DNA of 64,000 bases from Gammaproteobacteria bacterium (GCA_021772975.1 JAJFKY010000016.1:124001-188000), one strand, 5' to 3'; numbered from the stretch's first letter, positions 1 through 9,483 are shown. Notes: generated from the letters alone by a model not told the origin. Program-made: numbers and translations.

Positions 1-333
1 ACCAACATTCTGACCACTGATGTGGCCGTGCAGTCCGGGCAGAGCATTATCCTGGGCGGTCTGATCAGCGAGAGCTATCTGGAAACGGAAGGCGGGATTC
101 CATTCCTGCGCCGCATACCGCTGCTGGGTAAAGTTTTCAGCACCACCGAATACGATGTTGACCGCAATGAGATTATTGTGATTATCAAGCCAACGGTGGT
201 CGAGGCGATTGACAGATTGCAGGAAGTCTCCAACGAGTTGCGCAAGAGCTTTCAGGGGCTGCAGCCGTTTCGTAAGGCGCCGGAATTGCCGAATGAAAAA
301 ATTCCATCCGAATTTCCCGAAATAGGTGATTAG
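1..333 (+). CDS. gspD: Type II secretion system secretin GspD, C-terminal fragment
   Basis: Only the last 110 codons are in the window; the frame is open from base 1, so the GTG at 22 in the ORF track is internal. The segment VQSGQSIILGGLISE followed by IPFLRRIPLLGKVF is the conserved end of the secretin beta-barrel domain (family knowledge: GspD forms the outer-membrane pore of type II secretion). The tail after about residue 75 (RLQEVSNELRK...) is the hydrophilic extension where pilotins bind in some GspD proteins. The related PilQ ends differently, so GspD is preferred, but a fragment cannot settle it. The next gene starts just past the stop. Confidence 0.85.
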   Translation, partial: TNILTTDVAVQSGQSIILGGLISESYLETEGGIPFLRRIPLLGKVFSTTEYDVDRNEIIVIIKPTVVEAIDRLQEVSNELRKSFQGLQPFRKAPELPNEKIPSEFPEIGD

Positions 334-334
334 A

Positions 335-757
335 ATGACAAAGAAGCTGGTGCTGCGCACCGTTGTTTGGGTATTGTTGACCGTTGTGTTAGCGGCCTGT
401 GGCAATATCAAGCCGTCGCTGACGATGGCGGAGATCATTGCCCAGCGCGCTCAGGCGCGTGTTGATGCAATGATCAGTGGTGATTACGCCGCTGCTTATC
501 AGTATTACACACCGGGTTACCGCTCCAGTGTTGACCAGGCCGACTTTATAGTCCGCTTCAAGGTCAGTCGGGTCAAATGGACCGCTGGCCGCTTTGTAGA
601 TACCAACTGTGAGGATAAAGTCTGTAATGTCCGGATGGATATCGACTATTACATCGACGAGCCGCTGCGCGGAGTTTCCGAGTTCCGTGGCACCCGGCGT
701 ATCGAGGAACTCTGGATTGAGGTCGATGAGCAGTGGTATTATGTGGACGAGTCCTGA
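335..757 (+). CDS. Small lipoprotein of unknown function
   Basis: A 140-residue protein. The first residues are basic (MTKKLVLR), followed by a hydrophobic stretch ending in the lipobox LAAC at about residue 22, so it should be an outer- or inner-membrane lipoprotein. The mature part (MISGDYAAAYQYYTPGYRS...) has the look of an NTF2-like/SnoaL-like small domain, with two close cysteines (CEDKVC) that could form a disulfide. The ATG at 335 is preferred over the GTG at 326, which would overlap gspD by 8 bp. It is almost contiguous with gspD, so the two may be co-transcribed. Function not recognised. Confidence 0.75.
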   Translation: MTKKLVLRTVVWVLLTVVLAACGNIKPSLTMAEIIAQRAQARVDAMISGDYAAAYQYYTPGYRSSVDQADFIVRFKVSRVKWTAGRFVDTNCEDKVCNVRMDIDYYIDEPLRGVSEFRGTRRIEELWIEVDEQWYYVDES

Positions 758-951
758 GCAATCAGTTGGCTGAACGCTGATGGCAACTGGTTTTGAGTGT
801 GCTTCAGGATGATTGCGTTTCGCAAATAATTAAAGTAACATTAACACTGTGATCAGCTGCGCTTTGCCGATTAAGGCCCCTGTGGCCCGCAGGGAGAGTA
901 GCGATTGCAGGATAATTTCCTCTAGATTCTAGAACTTAGGAGTGATTTTTA
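758..951. promoter_or_regulatory. Intergenic leader of the exported 483-aa protein
   Basis: This 194-bp AT-rich gap precedes a strongly expressed-looking gene. A good Shine-Dalgarno (TTAGGAGTG) lies about 8 bp before the ATG at 952. A short palindrome TCTAGATTCTAGA sits shortly upstream of it. No confident -35/-10 pair was assigned. Confidence 0.35.
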
Positions 952-2403
952 ATGAATAAGAAAAGTTTAACAACTGCAGTGCTTGCTGGCCTGACCGGCA
1001 TCGCAGGCATTGTCAGTGTATCCAACGCGGTACATGTTAATCCGGACGGCACAGGACAGGTTCTGCTGTATCCTTACTACACCACCCGTGATGACAATGA
1101 CACTTTGATTTCTGTTGTTAACACAACCGAAGACGTGAAAGCGGTCAAAGTTCGTTTCATCGAAGGTGAAAACAGTCAGGAAGTGCTCGACTTTAACCTG
1201 TACCTGTCTCCATTTGACGTGTGGACCGCCACTATCTCTGATAGCGCTGCTACCGGAAATCCTGGCTTCTCAACCAACGACAATTCATGTCTGGTACCTA
1301 ATATCACCAGCTTTGAGTTCCTGACCACCCTGTTCGCAGGCGACGATCGCACCGGTGTTGACCGTGCTCGTGAAGGTTATGTGGAACTGATTGAAATGGG
1401 TGTTCTGGTTGGTCCGGAAGCTGCTTTCGCCGTACATGGCGCCGGTGGTGTTCCAGCTAACTGCCCAGGTCTGTCCAACGCATTTGTTGGCGGTGGCGTT
1501 TTCGCTATTGATCCAACCACCAACACCGCGCCACCTTCAGGTGGTCTGTTCGGTGGCGGTCTGGTAATCAACGTACCTGGCGCACGCGCTTTCGGTTATG
1601 ACGCAGTTGCACTGGAAAACTTCTTTGTACCTGTTGATAACGGTGATGGCACCTTTACCCCAGCGGTATCGCTGCACTCAAATCCAGGTGATTTGAACCC
1701 ATCGCTGAATAACGTATTCCCAGCTACCAGTAACGTAGTACTGGCTACCGGCACCGATCCTGTCGTTGTATCTGACGATTGGAGTGCTACCGGTGTTCCT
1801 GTACTGGCTGTTACCTCTGTATTCATGACCGATCAGGTAATGAATCAGTATGCTGCTGAAGCAGTTATCGGTGGTCACACTGAGTGGGTAGTTACCTTCC
1901 CAACCAAACGTTTCCACGTTGATGGTGTATCAGTACCTCCTTTCAACAGCACCTGGAATGGCAACACTGCTTGTGAAGAAGTAACGTTGGAATTCTGGAA
2001 TCGTGAAGAAGCACAGTCTCCATTGACTGGCCCACCAGTATCTCCACCACCAGTAGTACCAGGTCTGAACCTGTGCTGGGAAGTTAACGTTGTTACCTAT
2101 AACAATGGTGAAGCTTCTGATGGTCCTGATGGTCCTGTGATTTCTGAAGTATTAGGTTCTAACCTGTTTGTTGATTTCGATCTGCGTACCAGCCCTGGTT
2201 TTGAAACCGGTTGGGCTCAGCTTGGCTTCAATGGTGCAGGCCCTAACGGCGTTATCACCCATGAACTGACCAATGACGAAAGCGGCAACACCTATGTTGG
2301 TCTGCCGACTGTCGGCTTTGCAGTACAAAGTGCTGATAATGCTGGTTTGAATGCTCTGTTCGCAGCTGCCTTCAAACACGCTTATGCACGTGTAATCCAG
2401 TAA
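952..2403 (+). CDS. Exported hypothetical protein (VNPDGTGQVLLYPYYTT family)
   Basis: A 483-residue protein with a signal peptide (MNKKSLTTAVLAGLTGIAGIVSVSNA, cleavage expected near residue 26). The mature protein opens with VNPDGTGQVLLYPYYTT and then ISVVNTTEDVKAVKVRFIEG. I associate this pattern with an uncharacterised secreted family of marine gammaproteobacteria. It is rich in Gly, Val, Thr and Pro, has almost no Lys after the signal, and has a few Cys pairs. Codon choice is biased and a strong terminator follows, suggesting an abundant surface or periplasmic protein. It lies on its own between terminator and leader. No enzymatic motif seen. Confidence 0.8.
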   Translation: MNKKSLTTAVLAGLTGIAGIVSVSNAVHVNPDGTGQVLLYPYYTTRDDNDTLISVVNTTEDVKAVKVRFIEGENSQEVLDFNLYLSPFDVWTATISDSAATGNPGFSTNDNSCLVPNITSFEFLTTLFAGDDRTGVDRAREGYVELIEMGVLVGPEAAFAVHGAGGVPANCPGLSNAFVGGGVFAIDPTTNTAPPSGGLFGGGLVINVPGARAFGYDAVALENFFVPVDNGDGTFTPAVSLHSNPGDLNPSLNNVFPATSNVVLATGTDPVVVSDDWSATGVPVLAVTSVFMTDQVMNQYAAEAVIGGHTEWVVTFPTKRFHVDGVSVPPFNSTWNGNTACEEVTLEFWNREEAQSPLTGPPVSPPPVVPGLNLCWEVNVVTYNNGEASDGPDGPVISEVLGSNLFVDFDLRTSPGFETGWAQLGFNGAGPNGVITHELTNDESGNTYVGLPTVGFAVQSADNAGLNALFAAAFKHAYARVIQ

Positions 2404-2434
2404 GACTAGTCTAGTTTTACTATTGGATGTTTTC

Positions 2435-2461
2435 GGGGCCACCAACTTGGTGGCCCCTTTT
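2435..2461 (+). terminator. Rho-independent terminator
   Basis: A perfect 10-bp stem (GGGGCCACCA / TGGTGGCCCC) with a 3-nt loop is followed by TTTT. It lies 31 bp past the stop of the 483-aa exported protein and should end its transcript. Confidence 0.93.
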
Positions 2462-2574
2462 GCTGTTAAAGAAGTATATTATTTAACATTGTAGTAACGT
2501 TGAAAGGCACAAAATGTGCGTTTTATACCAGTCGAAATTGAAGTTAAATCGACGAAATGCCAACGAGGTTAGCA

Positions 2575-3948
2575 ATGCGTAATTTTTCAACACGATCCTT
2601 TTTTGTGCTATTGATTCTGGGTGCCCTGTTTCAGGCTTCAGTCAATGCACAGCAGCCGCGCGTACGGTTTAACTTGCCGTCCGGTGGGTTTCAAGAAGTA
2701 TGTCTGGAACAGGCTGCAGCCACAGTGGACGTGGAGGATGATACTGATATTCTGATTACTGCAGAGGCGGCCTCCAACGATCTGGGATGCCCCGGTCAGG
2801 ATCCGATTATTAACAGCGTGTCGGCTTCTCCGGCGGTGCTTGACTTGACCAGTTTGAACTGTGATCTGGACAACAATACGATAGATGATTCGGTATGTCT
2901 GTTCGTGAACTGGAATATTACCCCGGCGATATCGGATACGACCTGTGACATCGAACAGATCGAGCCGGTTACCAAATTCTCACAGACACCCTTTGAATTC
3001 AGCAACCCCAGTGCTTTTGTTGATCCAAACAATCCCAGCACATTTGTCAGTGTGATCAACGGGCTGGAATGGCCGGTTAATATGGCCACCGTAACCGCGG
3101 GATTGAAGCGCTTCCGCATCACCTGTACTTCAGCAGGCGGCGGTTCTCCGATTATCGACTTTTTTGAATCAACTTATATTGATGGCGCTGATCCAACGGT
3201 TACCATTGATACCTTTAATGTTGTAGAAACAACGGCGTTCCAGGGTGATACGATCAACTTCCAGTGGAATGTCACTTTAAGCAACGGCCCGGCCGCGCCA
3301 ACCTGTACGTTATCCTCACCCGGTACCATCAATCAGGTTACGGTCCCGGTCACGTCCAATCCAGACTCTGATACCGCTGTTGTCCGGGTAGATTCCCCGC
3401 TGGGTACACGGAACTTTACTTTCAGCTGCCGGCCGGACGCGGGTTCCGCGGTGACCGATAGCGATACCGATACGCTGATCGTCAGCGAAACGGTTACGCC
3501 ATGTCCGGCGCCCATTGTGCCTATACGTGATACCACATTGACTACCTACGAAGCGGCATTTGGCTCTCCGTGGCCGGGCCCGAACCAGGATCCTTTCAAC
3601 ATTACCGTTGATACCGGTGAATATATGGCGCTGCAGTTTACCGTTCCAGCCGCTGGTATTACTGGCAGCGTGAACTCCGTGCAGGCGCCGGTACCCAATA
3701 CCGCTGGACTGATTACTTCGCTTGATCCTTGTCCGGGTGTACTGGATACGATCGACCCTCAATGCGATGTTGATTTTCCTGCCGTCAAGACAGCCCTGCA
3801 ATGGTTTCACAGCAGTTCACCTGGTATGAATGGATGTGAATTACAGGTAGGCCAGACCTATTTCTATAACATCTTTTTCGGTAGTAGAAGTGGCGCCCCC
3901 AGCTGTGGCTTCAGCGCATGTGTCGCCAGGTTCAACAATATATTCTGA
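2575..3948 (+). CDS. Exported hypothetical protein, beta-rich
   Basis: A 457-residue protein from the ATG at 2575. That start is preferred over 2557 because GAGG sits 7 bp before it and it gives a clean signal peptide (MRNFSTRSFFVLLILGALFQASVNAQ). The mature part is Thr/Asp/Pro-rich with several paired cysteines and two Ig-like-looking stretches (TVTIDTFNVVETTAFQGDTINFQWNV and the following repeat), ending in FGSRSGAPSCGFSACVARF. It is probably extracytoplasmic. I do not recognise the family, and no catalytic motif is visible. It is followed by its own terminator, so it is probably monocistronic. Confidence 0.75.
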   Translation: MRNFSTRSFFVLLILGALFQASVNAQQPRVRFNLPSGGFQEVCLEQAAATVDVEDDTDILITAEAASNDLGCPGQDPIINSVSASPAVLDLTSLNCDLDNNTIDDSVCLFVNWNITPAISDTTCDIEQIEPVTKFSQTPFEFSNPSAFVDPNNPSTFVSVINGLEWPVNMATVTAGLKRFRITCTSAGGGSPIIDFFESTYIDGADPTVTIDTFNVVETTAFQGDTINFQWNVTLSNGPAAPTCTLSSPGTINQVTVPVTSNPDSDTAVVRVDSPLGTRNFTFSCRPDAGSAVTDSDTDTLIVSETVTPCPAPIVPIRDTTLTTYEAAFGSPWPGPNQDPFNITVDTGEYMALQFTVPAAGITGSVNSVQAPVPNTAGLITSLDPCPGVLDTIDPQCDVDFPAVKTALQWFHSSSPGMNGCELQVGQTYFYNIFFGSRSGAPSCGFSACVARFNNIF

Positions 3949-4000
3949 TGCAGCAGCCAGCTATACGATAAGCACCCCAGGTATAGCTGGCAACTATCAC

Positions 4001-4034
4001 GCTGAGCATGGTCTAACCATGCTCAGCTTTTTTA
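4001..4034 (+). terminator. Rho-independent terminator
   Basis: GCTGAGCATGG / CCATGCTCAGC form an 11-bp perfect stem around TCTAA, followed by a run of T. It ends the 457-aa exported protein transcript just before the parvulin gene. Confidence 0.92.
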
Positions 4035-4047
4035 TTTAAGTCATATT

Positions 4048-4959
4048 ATGAAAAAAACTACCGGACTGTTGTTCTTCGTGTTGATTGTTTGCCTGCCTGC
4101 TGCTCAGGCTGATGAACAGTCATCGGTCATCATCAGCAAACAAGATGTCTCCCTCACCACCGAGGAAGTCAATCAGTTTCTGCTGACCATTCCGGAACAG
4201 GACCGGGAAATGTTTGCCGGTAATCCGCAACGCCTGATTGAAGCCATCGATAGTCTTATTATCAATAAAGTGGCTTATCAGGATGCCCTGCGGAGTGGCG
4301 TAGCGCAGCAGCCTGAAGTCAAAGCGAAGCTGGAGCAGACGCAACGACGGATTGTGATTGAAGCCTGGCTGGAAAAATATGTGGATCAGCAGCCCGAAGC
4401 TGATTATGCCGCACTGGCGCAGGAAAAATATATCCTGAACAAAGCTCAATACACCAGTCCGGCAACAGTTGATGTCAAACATATTCTGATTACGACCGGT
4501 CAGCGCAGTGCCGCTGAAGCACATGCCAAGGCAGAGCAATTGCTGCAGGACCTCAAGCGCAACGAGGCTGACTTTGATAAGCTCGCGGCCGAGCACAGCG
4601 AAGATCCCACTTACCCGGATAATCAGGGGCTGATTACCGGGATCCGCCAGGGTGCAACCGCGCCGGCTTTTGAACAGGCGGCCTTCGCATTGACCGAGGC
4701 TGCACCATTAAGTGAGGTGGTCGACACTCAGTTTGGCAGTCATATACTGTATCTTGCGGCCCGCCATCCGGCCCGGGAGCTGACGTTTGCGGAAGTTGAA
4801 CAGAGTTTGATTGATGAAGCCCGGCAGAAACAAAAAAGCAGAATCATGGGCAATTATCTGGATAAGATCAAGCAACAGGAAGTGACCGTTAATGAAGCTG
4901 TGCTGAACGATTTTCTGGAAAGACACAGGTCAGAACAACAGGTCGATCCGGGTAACTGA
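4048..4959 (+). CDS. Parvulin-type peptidyl-prolyl isomerase, periplasmic
   Basis: A 303-residue protein with a Sec signal (MKKTTGLLFFVLIVCLPAAQA). Residues about 25-125 form a helical SurA/PrsA-like chaperone part. Residues about 145-240 form the rotamase domain, with the family landmarks VDVKHILI, DFDKLAAEHSEDP, and FGSHILYL near the end. It would isomerise prolyl bonds or assist folding of exported proteins in the periplasm. It is the first gene before the Wzm/Wzt-like exporter genes, with only a 10-16 bp gap, so it may be part of the same transcript; a functional link to glycan export is inference. Confidence 0.88.
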   Translation: MKKTTGLLFFVLIVCLPAAQADEQSSVIISKQDVSLTTEEVNQFLLTIPEQDREMFAGNPQRLIEAIDSLIINKVAYQDALRSGVAQQPEVKAKLEQTQRRIVIEAWLEKYVDQQPEADYAALAQEKYILNKAQYTSPATVDVKHILITTGQRSAAEAHAKAEQLLQDLKRNEADFDKLAAEHSEDPTYPDNQGLITGIRQGATAPAFEQAAFALTEAAPLSEVVDTQFGSHILYLAARHPARELTFAEVEQSLIDEARQKQKSRIMGNYLDKIKQQEVTVNEAVLNDFLERHRSEQQVDPGN

Positions 4960-4975
4960 TAAGCCGTTCTTGGCC

Positions 4976-5743
4976 ATGTTTAATGCAACTCTAAAACAGT
5001 TGCTGTATTCGGAATTACAGGAAAACTTTAAGGAAACCATCCTGGCGCGATTCTGGTTTATTCTGGAACCGGTACTGATTACGCTAGTATATGTATTTGT
5101 ATTCGCGACCATTTTAGGTTCGCGTGATACCGGCATTGCAGGCGTTAATTATCCTGAATTTCTGGTGATCGGGTTATGGCCCTGGCTGGCCATCAGCCGC
5201 TCCATTGGCGGCAGTGTGGGGCTGGTCAAACAAAAATCCAGTTTGATCAAAAAGCTCAATATCCGCTCTGAGCTGTTTCTATACGCGCGCACCATCGCCC
5301 AGTTTCTGATTTACACAGCCACTTTTTTTATTGTTCTGCTGGTCCTGTCACAGCTGGGCGCAAATATTTATTTCGCCGGTCTGCTGGTGGTGTTACCGGT
5401 ATTTTTGCTGTTATGGGTATTTACCAACGGCATCGCGCTGATCATCAGTTCCCTGGCGGTATTTATCGATGACTTCAAGGTCATCGTGCCGTTGTTCCTG
5501 ACGCTGGCGTTCTTTTTGATGCCGATCATCTGGCCGGCCCATCTGTTGCCTGAGCATTTATCGTTTCTGATTGATTACAACCCGTTGGCGGTAATGCTCG
5601 ACTACCTGCGCGCCGCGCTGTTGCAGGGACAGTTGCTGCCGCAGCGCGGCGTACTGTATTTTATTCCGTTAAGTCTGCTGTTATACGTGCTGGGCAGGCT
5701 GTTGTACCGGCGTCTGTCACGCTACTTTCTGGATGTGGTTTGA
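4976..5743 (+). CDS. ABC-2 type polysaccharide exporter permease (Wzm-like)
   Basis: About 255 residues and six predicted hydrophobic segments. FWFILEPVLITLVYVFVFATILG near the N-terminus and PIIWPAHLLPEHLSFLIDYNPLAVMLDYLRAAL near the C-terminus are hallmarks of the ABC-2/O-antigen permease family. It would form the inner-membrane channel for a lipid-linked glycan. The ATG at 4976 is preferred over the upstream TTG at 4970. Its stop overlaps the start region of the ATPase gene, so the two are translationally coupled, as expected for exporter subunits. Confidence 0.88.
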   Translation: MFNATLKQLLYSELQENFKETILARFWFILEPVLITLVYVFVFATILGSRDTGIAGVNYPEFLVIGLWPWLAISRSIGGSVGLVKQKSSLIKKLNIRSELFLYARTIAQFLIYTATFFIVLLVLSQLGANIYFAGLLVVLPVFLLLWVFTNGIALIISSLAVFIDDFKVIVPLFLTLAFFLMPIIWPAHLLPEHLSFLIDYNPLAVMLDYLRAALLQGQLLPQRGVLYFIPLSLLLYVLGRLLYRRLSRYFLDVV

Positions 5744-5745
5744 GC

Positions 5746-6921
5746 ATGAAGCAATTACTGCAGCTTAACAATGTCAGCAAGCGTTATCCATTGCGCCTGA
5801 CCAGCGCCAGCAAGCTGTTGTATCTGTTCGAGATATTGTTGGGCAAGGGCCGGCACAAGCAAAAAACAGTCCTGTCTGATATTAACCTGGAAGTCCATGC
5901 CGGCCGCTCAATCGGCATCATAGGTTCAAACGGCGCCGGTAAATCCACCCTGCTTAAGATCATCTCCGGCATTATTGAGCCCAGTTCGGGCAGTGTGCGG
6001 CGTAACTGTAAACTGGCCATGCTGATTGAGCTGGGCGCGGGTTTTGATGATTCCAAAACCGGCTATGAAAATATTTTCATCAAATCCCAGTTACTGGGTA
6101 TGAGCCGGGCCGAGGTCAGGCAGCGGCTCAATGACATCATCGAATTCTCCGGGCTGGGTGACAACATTCACGATCCGGTGAGACATTATTCATCGGGTAT
6201 GGTGATCCGGCTGGGTTTCTCGATCTGTACCGCGGTATCGCCTGAATTGCTGATCACCGATGAAGTGCTGGCAGTGGGTGATGAGTCGTTTCAGAAGCGT
6301 TGTATCAAGTGGATCGATGGCTATCTGAAAAATGGCGGCACCCTGCTGATGGTATCGCACAGCATGTATCTGATCAGCCGTTTATGTCCGCACACGGTCT
6401 GGATCAAGGATGGCAAAGTGCATCTTGAGGGTGAATCCCACCAGGTGACCCAGGCATACCTGTCCTGGCATCAGGAACAGCGCAGTGCCGGACAAAAACA
6501 GGCCAGTGAGCAGCCCGATGATGGTCATTATCAGGTCAAATCGCTGCGCTGCCTGGATGGCGCGGGCAATGACCAGAACTGGTTTCAGCAGCCCGCGGAT
6601 ATCGAGCTGGAAATCATCCTGAGCGCACCGGACGGACGCGCGCCGGTAGCGGGTATCAGTATTGTCCGGGTGGATCGGGTCGCGGTGTACGGCATTACCA
6701 GCGAGCAGGATCAAATCGAGCCGACCCCCGGAGCGCAAGGCGAATATATTTACCGCTTACGTTTCCCCGACATACAGCTGCTGCCCGGGAAATACCAGCT
6801 CAGAGCCCACGCGCTGGACCCGGAAGGCATGCGGGTCTGCGATAACCGCTCACTGGATATTACTTTTACCGCTCAGACCATGGAAGTCGGTATGGTGCGC
6901 CTGCGGCACGAATGGGTTTGA
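5746..6921 (+). CDS. Polysaccharide exporter ATPase (Wzt-like)
   Basis: About 391 residues. The N-terminal 240 residues are an ABC ATPase with Walker A GSNGAGKST, signature HYSSGMVIRLGFS and Walker B ELLITDEVLAVGD. Residues about 265-390 form an extra beta-rich domain (YQVKSLRCLDGAG... RYRLRFPDIQLLPGKYQL-like) typical of Wzt, where it recognises the finished glycan end. It is coupled to the permease gene. The ORF track's TTG at 5740 overlaps the permease stop; ATG 5746 is equally compatible. The C-terminal domain points to a terminally modified polymer, which fits the methyltransferase downstream. Confidence 0.9.
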   Translation: MKQLLQLNNVSKRYPLRLTSASKLLYLFEILLGKGRHKQKTVLSDINLEVHAGRSIGIIGSNGAGKSTLLKIISGIIEPSSGSVRRNCKLAMLIELGAGFDDSKTGYENIFIKSQLLGMSRAEVRQRLNDIIEFSGLGDNIHDPVRHYSSGMVIRLGFSICTAVSPELLITDEVLAVGDESFQKRCIKWIDGYLKNGGTLLMVSHSMYLISRLCPHTVWIKDGKVHLEGESHQVTQAYLSWHQEQRSAGQKQASEQPDDGHYQVKSLRCLDGAGNDQNWFQQPADIELEIILSAPDGRAPVAGISIVRVDRVAVYGITSEQDQIEPTPGAQGEYIYRLRFPDIQLLPGKYQLRAHALDPEGMRVCDNRSLDITFTAQTMEVGMVRLRHEWV

Positions 6922-7760
6922 GCGGCGCTGCTATGCCGGCGGTTATCATCATTCCGATCTACAATGCCTATGCCCGGCTGGAGCCGCTGTTTACCGCCCT
7001 GGCGCGCACCGCCGCTGAAATACCTGTTATCGCCATTAATGATGCCTCGCCGGATCAGCGTGTCGGAGATTACCTGCAAGCCCTGGACAGCGAACGATTT
7101 GCCTCGTTGAGATTGCTGGAAAATCCAGTTAACCAGGGCTTTGTGGCGACCGTAAACCGTGGCATCCAGATGTGTGATGGCGACGTCATTATCCTGAATC
7201 AGGACACCGTGGTGACCGGCAACTGGTATCAGAACATGCTGCGCGCCGGCGAGCTGGGGCAGGTTGCGACCGTTACGCCATTGACCAATAATGGCGAGAT
7301 AGCGTCGCTGCCGGAAATCTGCGTGAATCACCCGCTGCCCGAACAGCCAGAGCTGATGGCCAGGGCCTGTGTACTGGCCGGGCAACCAGGCTATCCTGAA
7401 ATACCCACGGCGGTAGGCTTTTGCATGCTGATCAAGCGTGCCTGTATCGATGCCATCGGATTGCTGGATGCCGGGCATTACGGCCATGGTTATGGCGAGG
7501 AAAATGATTACAGCTGCCGGGCGCGGGCGGCAGGTTTGCGCAACCTGCTGTGTGATGATGCCTACGTCGGGCATGTCGGCAATCAATCATTTCAGGACCT
7601 GGGTTTGCGGCCCAATGCTGAGGCTTTGCAGAAAGTACTGGCCAGATATCCGGATTACATGCAGCGTGTCAGAGCGTTTATTGAGCACGACCCGCTGCGC
7701 GAAAAACGCCTGAGAATCGATGCAATTTACCGGCAATTACTGAGCAATGAGTATGTCTGA
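6912..7760 (+). CDS. Family 2 glycosyltransferase
   Basis: A 282-residue protein. The GT-A fold signs are VIIIPIYNAYARLEPL at the start, AINDASPD, the metal-binding-like LNQDTVV, and the acceptor region GHGYGEENDYSCRARAAGL near residue 195. It should transfer a sugar from a nucleotide donor to the growing lipid-linked glycan on the cytoplasmic side. It overlaps the Wzt gene by 10 bp and the methyltransferase gene by 14 bp. The internal ATG at 6933 is an alternative start and would place the GT motif at the very N-terminus. Donor and acceptor cannot be read from sequence. Confidence 0.88.
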   Translation: MGLSGAAMPAVIIIPIYNAYARLEPLFTALARTAAEIPVIAINDASPDQRVGDYLQALDSERFASLRLLENPVNQGFVATVNRGIQMCDGDVIILNQDTVVTGNWYQNMLRAGELGQVATVTPLTNNGEIASLPEICVNHPLPEQPELMARACVLAGQPGYPEIPTAVGFCMLIKRACIDAIGLLDAGHYGHGYGEENDYSCRARAAGLRNLLCDDAYVGHVGNQSFQDLGLRPNAEALQKVLARYPDYMQRVRAFIEHDPLREKRLRIDAIYRQLLSNEYV

Positions 7761-8619
7761 GCAACAGCAACCTGAGCAGCAACTGGTATTTACCGGCGAA
7801 CGCTTCACCCCCGAATGTGTGCGTGAGATCTGGTACGAACATATGCACCGGTATGCCTTTGCCGCGGAACTGGTTAAAGGCCTGACGGTGTGTGATGCAG
7901 CCTGCGGTGAAGGTTACGGTACGGCGATTCTGCGCGCTCAGGCACAGCGTGTCGCCGGTGTTGATATTGACGAGCTCAGCATTCAGCATGCCAGCCGCCG
8001 TTATGGCGAGGACTTTCATCAGGCCAGCGTCACGGATATGCCGTTTGCGGATCACAGCTTTGATGCGCTGGTATCGTTTGAAACCATTGAGCATCTGGCT
8101 GAGCAGCAGGCCATGCTGCGGGAGTTTCGCCGGGTGCTCAAACCCGATGGTTTTGTGATCATTTCCTCACCGGATAAGCGCTGGTACTCAGACGCACGTG
8201 AGTACAGCAATCCGCATCACGTCAAAGAGCTGTACCGGGAAGAATTCAGCGCGCTGCTAAAGCAGTATTTTCCCTGTGTCAGCCTGTTCGGGCAAAGGCT
8301 GTTATTCCAATCAGTGATCTGGTCCGAAGCAGACAACCAGCAGCACAGCAACGGTTATCGCCTGCAGATTGAACACAATCAAAGCGTCTCCAGCAGCCCT
8401 CAATCAGCTTATCCGCCACTCTATAATATTGCCATCTGCGCAGCCGATAGCGCCCATCTGCCGGCGAACATCCCGGGTCTGTGCCTGTTTGGCGATAAAA
8501 ATGAAAGTGTGTATGAGCACTATAACGAGCAGGTCAGAAAAAATATTAAGGCGGGTCATGATTTGATGGAACGCGATCAACGGATTCAGGCACTGCGCGC
8601 CAAATTAGACGATCAATAA
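7747..8619 (+). CDS. SAM-dependent class I methyltransferase
   Basis: A 290-residue protein. Motif I is VCDAACGEGYGTAIL, followed by the acidic ribose-binding strand GVDIDELSI and the motif SFETIEHL typical of Methyltransf_11/25 enzymes. The last about 25 residues (MERDQRIQALRAKL) look like a short coiled coil. Two in-frame ATGs (7747, 7753) are possible starts. In this cluster it probably methylates a sugar or a glycan end, which in ABC-dependent systems can cap the chain and be read by the Wzt C-terminal domain; that role is inference. Confidence 0.85.
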   Translation: MSMSEQQQPEQQLVFTGERFTPECVREIWYEHMHRYAFAAELVKGLTVCDAACGEGYGTAILRAQAQRVAGVDIDELSIQHASRRYGEDFHQASVTDMPFADHSFDALVSFETIEHLAEQQAMLREFRRVLKPDGFVIISSPDKRWYSDAREYSNPHHVKELYREEFSALLKQYFPCVSLFGQRLLFQSVIWSEADNQQHSNGYRLQIEHNQSVSSSPQSAYPPLYNIAICAADSAHLPANIPGLCLFGDKNESVYEHYNEQVRKNIKAGHDLMERDQRIQALRAKLDDQ

Positions 8620-8628
8620 CTCAAAGTC

Positions 8629-9483
8629 ATGCAACCCTCCACCGCCGTCAGTGTTGTTATTGTTAACTACAATGCCGGCGAATTGCTGGAGCAACTGGTA
8701 AAAAAGCTGCAGGCTCTGCCACTGCAACAAATTGTTGTCATCGACAACGCATCCAGCGACCAGTCAACGGCCAATATGGTCAGCGATAAACAGCTTCGCT
8801 GCATCATCAATCAAAAAAACCACGGGTTCGCTTACGCCTGCAATCAGGGCGTGGCTCAGACGGATACGCCTTTGGTGCTGATTTTGAACCCGGATTGTGA
8901 TTTATCGGCGGAAGCATTATCGCAACTTACCGATGTATTGGAACAACAATCACAAGCCGGGTTATGTGCGCCCCTGGTGCTGGATGCGCAAGGCCATGAG
9001 CAAAGTGGCAGCCGTCGGCATTTACCCACCCCATGGCGAATTTTACAGGCCTATACGGGTAAAAAACGGGCGCTGGATTTAAGAACTCAGGCGGTTCCAC
9101 AGCAACCGACCCAATTACCAGCCGTTAGCGGTGCATGCATGCTGATCCGACGAAGCGCTTGGGATGACATCGGGGGTATGGACGCCGGTTTTTTTCTGCA
9201 CTTCGAGGATTTGGATTTGATGGCCAGAATGCAACAGCAGGGATGGGGTATCTGGTTGCAGCCCGCCGCCAGCGTCAGGCATCTGGGCGGGCACTCCAGT
9301 CAGCAGCATGCCATCCGAGTCAGTTGGTACAAGCACAAAAGTTTATTGCGTTATTTGATCAAACACCATCCCGGATCAATACTGGCCTGGACGCTGATGC
9401 CGATACTGGCCATGCTGCATTTTCTGGCGGTGGCGCTATCGGCCATGCCCAAGGCAGCGATTAAAGCGATCACCCGACAATGA
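8629..9483 (+). CDS. Family 2 glycosyltransferase (WbbL/rhamnosyltransferase-like)
   Basis: A 284-residue protein. The N-terminal VSVVIVNYNAGELLEQLV, then VVIDNASSD, LILNPDCDLS and the conserved FFLHFEDLDLMARMQQQGW are the pattern of WbbL-like GT2 enzymes, many of which transfer rhamnose. The last about 30 residues (ILAWTLMPILAMLHFLAVALSAM) are hydrophobic and could anchor the enzyme to the inner membrane. It starts 9 bp after the methyltransferase stop and ends with an ATGA overlap with the next gene. Confidence 0.88.
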   Translation: MQPSTAVSVVIVNYNAGELLEQLVKKLQALPLQQIVVIDNASSDQSTANMVSDKQLRCIINQKNHGFAYACNQGVAQTDTPLVLILNPDCDLSAEALSQLTDVLEQQSQAGLCAPLVLDAQGHEQSGSRRHLPTPWRILQAYTGKKRALDLRTQAVPQQPTQLPAVSGACMLIRRSAWDDIGGMDAGFFLHFEDLDLMARMQQQGWGIWLQPAASVRHLGGHSSQQHAIRVSWYKHKSLLRYLIKHHPGSILAWTLMPILAMLHFLAVALSAMPKAAIKAITRQ